The notes below the pieces were generated by a model that saw only the letters and a list, made by a program, of their open reading frames with translations, was not told the origin of the DNA and ran no database searches. A program made the translations under genes and the position numbers. Source: DAOPXV01 sp035352535 (GTDB lineage Bacteria; Muiribacteriota; UBA9980). Taken from it: a DNA stretch of 10,440 bases. Every line of letters starts with the position of its first letter. Position 1 is the first letter of the stretch. The DNA lies in the NCBI GenBank assembly GCA_964545075.1, contig CAZJFS010000152.1, forward strand, positions 1 through 10,440, read 5' to 3'. Positions 6,328-10,440 of this stretch are shown here, one piece after another.

Positions 6328-7170
6328 TTATTCCTTTGGTTGAAGCGGCCCGTAGAAATATGATGCGGTTGCGCCGCCATCTATTAAGAAATCAGCCCCC
6401 GTAATGAACGTGCCTGCATTTGATAGTAGCAGCTCAGCGACATTTGCCACTTCGTCGGCAATTCCGGGACGCCCGGCCGGACATTTCGCAAACATATTCT
6501 TGTAAAAATCTCCTCGAGGTCCATTAATTTCATCCAACGCTAATGGCGTTATGATAATGCCTGGAGAGATCGAATTTACTCTCGCGCCCTTTTCTCCCCA
6601 CTTAACCGCTTCCGCCATAACCCGTTTCACATTGCAACGCTTTGCCATTTGGTAGGCATGCAGCGTGTCTTTGATGTTCTCGGGTTTCAGAAGTTCTAAT
6701 TGCAACAGCTCTTCTGTTGGAGCAGTAGCCAGTAATCGGTCCTGTTCAGGAGTTAAGGCAGGCATTCTATGCCCGGATTGGCTGGAGATAGTCACAGCAG
6801 AGCCGCCTCGCTTAATCACCTTGCCAAATTCTTCAAGTAAAAGCGCAGTGCCATACAAGTCAACTTTTAAGATTTGCTCAATCGGGGCCTGGCTTGGTGA
6901 CACACCTGCCGCATTTATCAGCATTGATATTTCGCCCTCTTTTTTAGCAGTATGAATTAATTGTAAAACTGAATCCTTCGATGAAATATCCACCTTTAAT
7001 GGTATCACATCAAATCCGGCTTCTCCCATTGTTTTAGCGACGGCCTGAGCGTTTTCAAATTTCCAATCGGCAACTAAAATTTTATTGCCATAACCCATTC
7101 TTCTGGCTATTGCCATTCCTATCTGACCCGCACCTGTCAATACAATAATGTCTTTTTTTACAGTACCCAT
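6328..7170 (-). CDS. Short-chain dehydrogenase/reductase (SDR) oxidoreductase
   Basis: A 280-residue NAD(P)-dependent SDR. The cofactor motif TGAGQIG is at 12-18, NAAG at 86-89, the catalytic Ser in TISSQSG (129/130), YQMAK with Tyr173 and Lys177, and SPG at 202-204. Ser to Tyr is about 43 residues instead of the usual 12-14. The extra segment (about 133-170, with ALTPEQDRLLATAPTEELL) is a helical-looking insertion also found in 3-alpha-hydroxysteroid dehydrogenase-like SDRs, so the active-site lid is probably atypical. An acidic residue after strand 2 (ADW, D35) hints at NAD(H) rather than NADP(H). The substrate is unknown. The start is supported by AAGGAG, 7 nt before the ATG. Two MerR-geometry promoters lie upstream (7365-7395 and 7483-7513), suggesting induction by a small molecule or stress; the regulator is not in the window. 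Confidence 0.93.
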   Translation of the reverse strand: MGTVKKDIIVLTGAGQIGMAIARRMGYGNKILVADWKFENAQAVAKTMGEAGFDVIPLKVDISSKDSVLQLIHTAKKEGEISMLINAAGVSPSQAPIEQILKVDLYGTALLLEEFGKVIKRGGSAVTISSQSGHRMPALTPEQDRLLATAPTEELLQLELLKPENIKDTLHAYQMAKRCNVKRVMAEAVKWGEKGARVNSISPGIIITPLALDEINGPRGDFYKNMFAKCPAGRPGIADEVANVAELLLSNAGTFITGADFLIDGGATASYFYGPLQPKE

Positions 7171-7364
7171 AATTTTGCTCCTTATTTTAAATTCAGCACA
7201 TTAACTTTTATTTCCATCAATGTTTAGCGCCAGCCCAAATATACAGACAAGGCTTCTGAAAAAATTTCAAAAGGTAATGAGTTCCGAATTAATCTAAATT
7301 CATTGGTCAATCCAGCTTCTTTTTCTGTTGAAGTTGTCTCCGCTTTTTCTCGCCTCTACTATCC

Positions 7365-7395
7365 ACTATAAAACATTCGTGTTACTCGAAGTCAA
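7365..7395 (-). promoter_or_regulatory. MerR-type promoter/operator for the SDR, proximal copy
   Basis: On the minus strand: TTGACT (7395-7390), a 19-bp spacer, TATAGT (7370-7365). The spacer region carries the perfect 15-bp dyad TTCG-N-GT-N-AC-N-CGAA (7390-7376), displaced toward the -35 as in merT-type promoters. A 19-bp spacer with an internal dyad is the hallmark of MerR-family activation by DNA distortion. TTTATA at a 17-bp spacing would be an alternative ordinary -10. Confidence 0.65.
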
Positions 7396-7482
7396 TAAAT
7401 AATTAAAAAATATTTTTAAAAGATGGTTTTTCTGGAAATAATTTTGAAATTTCATATTGCAAAATTTTAATCCATATTGTAT

Positions 7483-7513
7483 ATTATAAAATGTTAGAGT
7501 TACACGAAGTCAA
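7483..7513 (-). promoter_or_regulatory. MerR-type promoter/operator for the SDR, distal copy
   Basis: On the minus strand: TTGACT (7513-7508), 19-bp spacer, TATAAT (7488-7483). The 15-bp dyad at 7508-7494 differs from the perfect form at one position (CTAA for CGAA). It lies exactly 118 bp upstream of the proximal copy and has identical geometry. Confidence 0.62.
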
Positions 7514-7594
7514 TATAATTTCAATTAAAATTCATTGAAAATAAATTTCCAGGGTTTTATTGAAAAAAACGTAAATTATAAATGAGCAAAATGT

Positions 7595-8395
7595 ATGAAA
7601 TATTTTTCGAAATTGATCCGGGAACAACAAAATGAAGTGCGCGATCTGACGAATATCGCGCGCTCGATAACTTCTGAAAAGTTAGACGCCATTCCGAAGA
7701 TCGAAGGCGTCCTTTTGACCGGAAGCGTCGCGCGCGGTGACGCCCGCATCGGCCCATACGGCGTTATGATCGATCTGGCGCTGGTCGTTGAAAATAAGAA
7801 CGATATTAATTTAGACGATATATTCGGCAAAGACGAAGAGCCTCACATACCTTATCACTGCGTCACGGTCAAGGGGAATATCGGCCTCCAGATTGAAGTG
7901 GTCGAAAAGGCCCGGCTGTTTAAGATCCGCGAAAAACCCGAATCCGCGATCTTCGCTATGAACGAGTCCGTTATTATAAGCGACAGGGAATCTGTTTTAA
8001 CCAAGTGGAAGCGGGAATGCTTTATTATAACCGACGCGCAAATTAAAAGCAGGGCGTTAAATAATTATTTTCGCTTTTGTTACCTTACCGGCGAATATCG
8101 TCTTGAAAAATGGATGTCTCGAGAGGCTTTCATACAGATCGCGCAAATTTTCAACGAAGCAGCCGAATGTTACTGCAATTTTCTATATTGCATAAATCGA
8201 ATGTTCATCCCGCGGAAAGACTGGTTAACTTATCTGACCTTCGAATTAGCGAATAAACCCGAAAAGCATAATTTTTATATGGAACAATTATACACTTCAT
8301 ACCCCGACGCAAATTTTATTATTCAAAAGAGCGAAACTATGCGGGATATTCAAAAATGGCTCGAACGATATTGCCTCGATAAAAACTGGCTTTAA
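7595..8395 (+). CDS. Nucleotidyltransferase-fold protein (pol beta superfamily)
   Basis: A 266-residue protein with a minimal nucleotidyltransferase domain at about 35-105. The signature GS-x-x-x-G appears as LTGSVARGDA (41-50), the strand carrying catalytic acids as GVMIDLALVV (56-65), and the third acidic strand as LQIEVVE (98-104, E101). The usual first Asp of the DxD pair is Met here (M58-I-D60). I recall relatives with the same RGDARIGP-type loop, so this may be a family trait rather than decay, but it makes classical transfer chemistry uncertain. The C-terminal half (about 145-266) is helical, with FNEAAECYCNFLYCINRMFIPRKDWL (186-211), a HEPT/KNTase-C-like all-alpha part. The substrate is unknown (antibiotic, protein or RNA nucleotidylation are possible). 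The ATG at 7595 has only a weak ribosome site. The next gene follows 141 bp later on the same strand. Confidence 0.85.
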   Translation: MKYFSKLIREQQNEVRDLTNIARSITSEKLDAIPKIEGVLLTGSVARGDARIGPYGVMIDLALVVENKNDINLDDIFGKDEEPHIPYHCVTVKGNIGLQIEVVEKARLFKIREKPESAIFAMNESVIISDRESVLTKWKRECFIITDAQIKSRALNNYFRFCYLTGEYRLEKWMSREAFIQIAQIFNEAAECYCNFLYCINRMFIPRKDWLTYLTFELANKPEKHNFYMEQLYTSYPDANFIIQKSETMRDIQKWLERYCLDKNWL

Positions 8396-8480
8396 TTTGC
8401 GCTGACGACGGAAACTCTTATCAACGTTGAATTTTCGCAAAAATAAAGCCCGAGGAATCAATACAGCCATATTTTTTCTT

Positions 8481-8485
8481 GGAGG
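8481..8485 (+). promoter_or_regulatory. Strong Shine-Dalgarno favouring an ATT start at 8492
   Basis: GGAGG at 8481-8485 is the best ribosome site near the phosphoesterase gene. Six nt later, in frame, is ATT (8492), followed by KRQHGPSITKFK and then the hydrophobic run, a normal signal-peptide n-region. The frame is open from 8447 with no ATG, GTG or TTG before 8537. The competing TTG at 8537 has only AAGG (8528-8531). Confidence 0.45.
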
Positions 8486-8536
8486 CACAAAATTAAAAGA
8501 CAACATGGGCCATCGATAACTAAATTCAAGGCTTTT

Positions 8537-9799
8537 TTGATTTTATTTCTGACTCTGGCTCTTAGTGCGGCGTTTTTTGTAACGGGATTTGCAAACGGGC
8601 CGTTTCGCGGCGCCGGTTCTATCGTTCAAAACTTTACGAACCCGGGCGGCACGAAAGAAAACAAGCTCGTTAAAACCAATTCAGGCGTTACCGAGCCTGT
8701 CGTTTTTGTACACATCTCCGACACACACTTCGGCCAGGACAGGGGCAAGGGCGATGATTTCAAGAAAGCCTTTTTCAATAATGTCGTACGCAAAATAAAT
8801 CCACTGGCCGTCGTTCACACCGGCGATCTGGTCGATAAGGGCTATAGGTCTGATTATTGGGATAGCTATAATTCGATCGTCGCGAAAACTCAAACATATC
8901 CGAAATACATCGATATTCTTGGCAATCATGATGTTAAAAAGAATATTTTATATAACGGCCTGAACGGATTTACGGCCAATTCAGTCACCGGCCGATCCGG
9001 CGGCAATTTCTACGGTACCACATACATAGGCAGTACTATACCCGTATGCCTTATCCGTACAAACACCGCCGCGGCTGATACGTCAGATTCAGATTATAAC
9101 AGGCAGAATATAGATGGTTGTTTTTCCAAAGTACAGGCGGACTATATTACCGAAAAACTTAAATCAAGTCCGGCTGCGGCGTTTAACGTTTTACTCGCTC
9201 ATCATCCTATCACAGGAAAATATGCTGTCAAAAAGGGCTCAATTTATATGAAAAACCTTATAGATTCAGTCAAAGCTCCGATCTACCTGTGCGGTCATGT
9301 TCACCAACCCTCTCTTACGTGGCTCGACAATCCGCCCATCAACACTCTCATCGTCGCAGGTGATGCCTTCGGCAGAAATGGATTCAGATCAAGTTTTTAT
9401 CTCGTCGCTTATGATATGTTCACCGGGCCTGCCGTCAAACTTATAACGGTTGATACCGCAAATTCATCCCTCATCAAATGGCCCGTCGTCTTTATTACAT
9501 CGCCGGCCAACAGAAAGCTCGGCGGCAGCAATCCGCATGCGATATCCTATCCGTCCGGCATATCTGATCCGAAACTTCAGGCAATGATCTACTCGAACGG
9601 CGTGAAAGCCGGCATGACAGTTATGTGCAACATAGGCGGAGGAAATTCCTGGAACCGCCTCGTAAACACTTCGGGCAGTCTCTGGGAATATACCATTCCG
9701 GTAAAAACTTTAAATTCGGGAGATAACACCGTCAGGGTACAGGCAAAGCCAAGCGACGGAGATACAATCGAAGACAGCATAACTATAAATGTCAATTAA
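8537..9799 (+). CDS. Exported calcineurin-like metallophosphoesterase with Ig-like C-terminal domain
   Basis: A 420-residue protein from TTG 8537 (15 residues longer if ATT 8492 is used). The N-terminus is a hydrophobic signal segment (about 1-20), then a Gly/Asn-rich linker, then the metallophosphoesterase core at about 54-305 with all five metal-site motifs: HISDTHFG (59-66), HTGDLVD (94-100), LGNHD (128-132), LAHHP (220-224) and CGHVHQP (252-258). The tail (about 316-420) has the alternating pattern of an immunoglobulin-like beta sandwich and ends in VRVQAKPSDGDTIEDSITIN. This order of domains resembles TMEM62-like phosphoesterases without the membrane part. It is expected to hydrolyse phosphomono- or diesters outside the cytoplasm; the substrate is unknown. 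The upstream start gives a proper basic n-region and better ribosome site, so the listed start may be too short. An inverted repeat at 9892-9916 may end its transcript. Confidence 0.92.
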   Translation: MILFLTLALSAAFFVTGFANGPFRGAGSIVQNFTNPGGTKENKLVKTNSGVTEPVVFVHISDTHFGQDRGKGDDFKKAFFNNVVRKINPLAVVHTGDLVDKGYRSDYWDSYNSIVAKTQTYPKYIDILGNHDVKKNILYNGLNGFTANSVTGRSGGNFYGTTYIGSTIPVCLIRTNTAAADTSDSDYNRQNIDGCFSKVQADYITEKLKSSPAAAFNVLLAHHPITGKYAVKKGSIYMKNLIDSVKAPIYLCGHVHQPSLTWLDNPPINTLIVAGDAFGRNGFRSSFYLVAYDMFTGPAVKLITVDTANSSLIKWPVVFITSPANRKLGGSNPHAISYPSGISDPKLQAMIYSNGVKAGMTVMCNIGGGNSWNRLVNTSGSLWEYTIPVKTLNSGDNTVRVQAKPSDGDTIEDSITINVN

Positions 9800-9828
9800 G
9801 TGAAACTCTTGTATTTTGAGACATCCGC

Positions 9829-9883
9829 GCTGCCGGTATAAACTCTTAAATGCAGCGGTTTTTGCGTACCGAATTATTCCATT
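9829..9883. repeat. 55-bp dispersed repeat, copy B
   Basis: It matches 6269-6323 at 44 of 55 positions in the same orientation on the + strand. It lies 29 bp after the phosphoesterase stop codon. In this copy the GCTGC/GCAGC stem gains one C-G pair and is followed by GGTTTTT, so on the + strand it could act as a weak terminator. In copy A the flanking gene is on the other strand, so a purely terminator role does not explain both. Confidence 0.75.
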
Positions 9884-9891
9884 GTGATTCA

Positions 9892-9920
9892 ATTGTCGCA
9901 GCACTGTCGCGACAATCGTT
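9892..9920 (+). terminator. Inverted repeat, possible terminator of the phosphoesterase gene
   Basis: ATTGTCGC (9892-9899) and GCGACAAT (9909-9916) are perfect complements with a 9-nt loop. They are followed by CGTTTTC, a short imperfect T-run. An operator or other palindromic site is also possible. Confidence 0.45.
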
Positions 9921-10027
9921 TTCGGATATTTTAAAAAAATATGGAGAATGAATGTGGCAAAGGATTTACTGATTTCTTTTGATTGAAAAGGCTTGTAAAT
10001 AATGTTTCATGACTATAATTGTTGTGA

Positions 10028-10056
10028 TTGACACAATTAAAATAATGTGATATAAA
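10028..10056 (+). promoter_or_regulatory. Consensus sigma-70 promoter without an evident gene
   Basis: TTGACA (10028-10033), 17-bp spacer, TATAAA (10051-10056), predicted start near 10063. It is the best -35 in the window. The first long complementary pair of the transcript would be ATTCGCA (10073-10079) with TGCGAAT (10120-10126). No long + frame follows, so it may express a small RNA or a gene beyond the window. Confidence 0.6.
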
Positions 10057-10222
10057 ATTATTCTGAAAAAACATTCGCAGATTCCGAGGTAATATTACAA
10101 AAAACGAAGCTGCGGCATATGCGAATTTAATTGCGTATAATAATGAAAAAATCAATTAATTAAATTTAAAATCGAAATTATTGTATTACTGAAATATATG
10201 TAAAAAATATTGAAAACAATTA

Positions 10223-10275
10223 GTTATCATGAATATTGCGCAGATAGTGGCGCGCTGCGAGAAGTTAGGCGAAAG
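10223..10275 (+). repeat. Second GTTAGGCGAAAG-ending hairpin element
   Basis: GTTATC (10223-10228) can pair with GATAG (10243-10247, plus a G-U pair), and GTTAGGCGAAAG (10264-10275) closes the element. This is the same order of parts as at 1801-1847, with a slightly different spacing (41 against 35 nt). GGC-GAAA-GCC forms a small GNRA-type hairpin at its end. A CGCAG/CTGCG pair is also present inside. Whether the two elements are homologous is uncertain. Confidence 0.3.
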
Positions 10276-10440
10276 CCCGCTCCATTAGTTCTAAAAATAA
10301 TTATTTTTTACAAAAACTCTGGTGTTTTCCCGGCCGCTCTGGTCACCGAAGTCCGCCCCTCCAAACATTCTTATGTTTTAATGTTTAGAGACCGTGTGAA
10401 ATTAATTTTTCTTTCCTCGTAAAATAAAAAAATCTATCGA

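Larger units (their letters stand above)
7171..7594. other. 424-bp divergent intergenic region between SDR and nucleotidyltransferase
   Basis: A/T-rich region carrying the two SDR-directed promoter/operator copies (7365-7395 and 7483-7513). No good promoter is seen for the rightward gene: TATAAT at 7514-7519 lacks a credible -35. On the minus strand a 43-codon frame (7355-7224), with only a TTG as possible start, fills most of the SDR leader; it may be chance, a leader peptide or a gene remnant. Confidence 0.5.
9884..10440. other. A/T-rich gene-poor end of the window
   Basis: About 550 bp with no convincing protein gene. It contains the inverted repeat at 9892-9916, a consensus promoter at 10028-10056, a stem-forming stretch at 10073-10126, a hairpin element at 10223-10275 and a G/C-richer patch at about 10325-10365 with CTCTGGT twice. 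A rightward TTG frame of 70 codons (10210-10422) has no ribosome site or recognisable domain and is not called. Confidence 0.5.

Noticed and set aside
6328..7170. SDR and yjdF as one operon
   Set aside because: They share a strand, but 279 bp separate them, and yjdF has its own near-consensus promoter and structured leader; a repeat also lies between.
8396..8441. TTTGCG/CGCAAA inverted pair after the nucleotidyltransferase gene as a terminator
   Set aside because: Only 6 bp with a 34-nt loop and no following T-run; too weak to call.
1055..9799. The whole stretch as an integron cassette array
   Set aside because: Genes lie on both strands, most have their own promoters, intergenic gaps are long, no integrase is present, and only two poor attC-like elements were found. 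Kept only as a low-confidence observation about those elements.
9931..10155. Minus-strand 74-codon frame
   Set aside because: It is low-complexity Phe/Asn-rich translation of A/T-rich DNA, lies opposite the consensus promoter, and has no recognisable domain.
10210..10422. 70-codon frame starting with TTG near the right edge
   Set aside because: No Shine-Dalgarno, no domain, and erratic composition; it overlaps a hairpin element.
1..10440. CRISPR array, tRNA or rRNA genes, insertion sequence
   Set aside because: No regularly spaced repeats, cloverleaf-like sequence, rRNA motif or transposase was seen on either strand by eye.

Overview
The window looks like a patchwork accessory region of a bacterial chromosome. 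There is no rRNA, tRNA or housekeeping marker, so I cannot name the organism. Several genes have purine-rich Shine-Dalgarno sequences. At least five sigma-70-type promoters fit TTGAXX-N17-TATAAT closely. TTG, GTG and possibly ATT starts are used. A YjdF (DUF2992) gene and an SDR of a type I associate with Firmicutes point weakly to an anaerobic Firmicutes-like or other low-to-mid-GC lineage. Base composition changes visibly between genes: 1950-3707 is distinctly A/T-rich and its neighbours are richer in G/C. I take this as a sign of assembly from separate acquisitions; I did not compute it.

Layout. 1-1040 (+) is the 3' part of a hybrid sensor histidine kinase (HisKA end, HATPase, receiver), followed 14 bp later by a class I SAM methyltransferase (1055-1696, +) that probably shares its transcript. 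After 250 bp with a hairpin element and a near-consensus promoter comes a large fusion (1950-3707, +) of a ParB-like N-terminal domain with a Dam/D12-class adenine-N6 methyltransferase, with no restriction partner in view. It converges, with a 5-bp gap, on an acyltransferase-3 membrane protein (4789-3713, -). The next intergenic region holds two divergent promoters. The acyltransferase promoter overlaps one palindromic operator-like site, and a second lies just before its start codon; the other promoter drives a GNAT acetyltransferase (5097-5594, +). Convergent to the GNAT gene is yjdF (6048-5638, -), with its own promoter and a structured leader that is a candidate yjdF-type riboswitch. Upstream of that is an SDR oxidoreductase (7170-6328, -), whose 424-bp upstream region has two copies of a promoter with MerR-type geometry. 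Then come a nucleotidyltransferase-fold protein (7595-8395, +) and an exported calcineurin-like phosphoesterase with an Ig-like tail (about 8492/8537-9799, +). The last 640 bp have no convincing gene but contain a consensus promoter and several inverted repeats.

Functionally the genes do not form one pathway. They read as independent one-gene units, each with its own control: signalling, small-molecule or protein modification, envelope modification, DNA methylation. The most interesting items are the ParB-Dam fusion, the paired MerR-type promoter/operators ahead of the SDR, the structured yjdF leader, a 55-bp dispersed repeat (6269-6323 and 9829-9883), and an orphan consensus promoter near 10028 that may express a small RNA.
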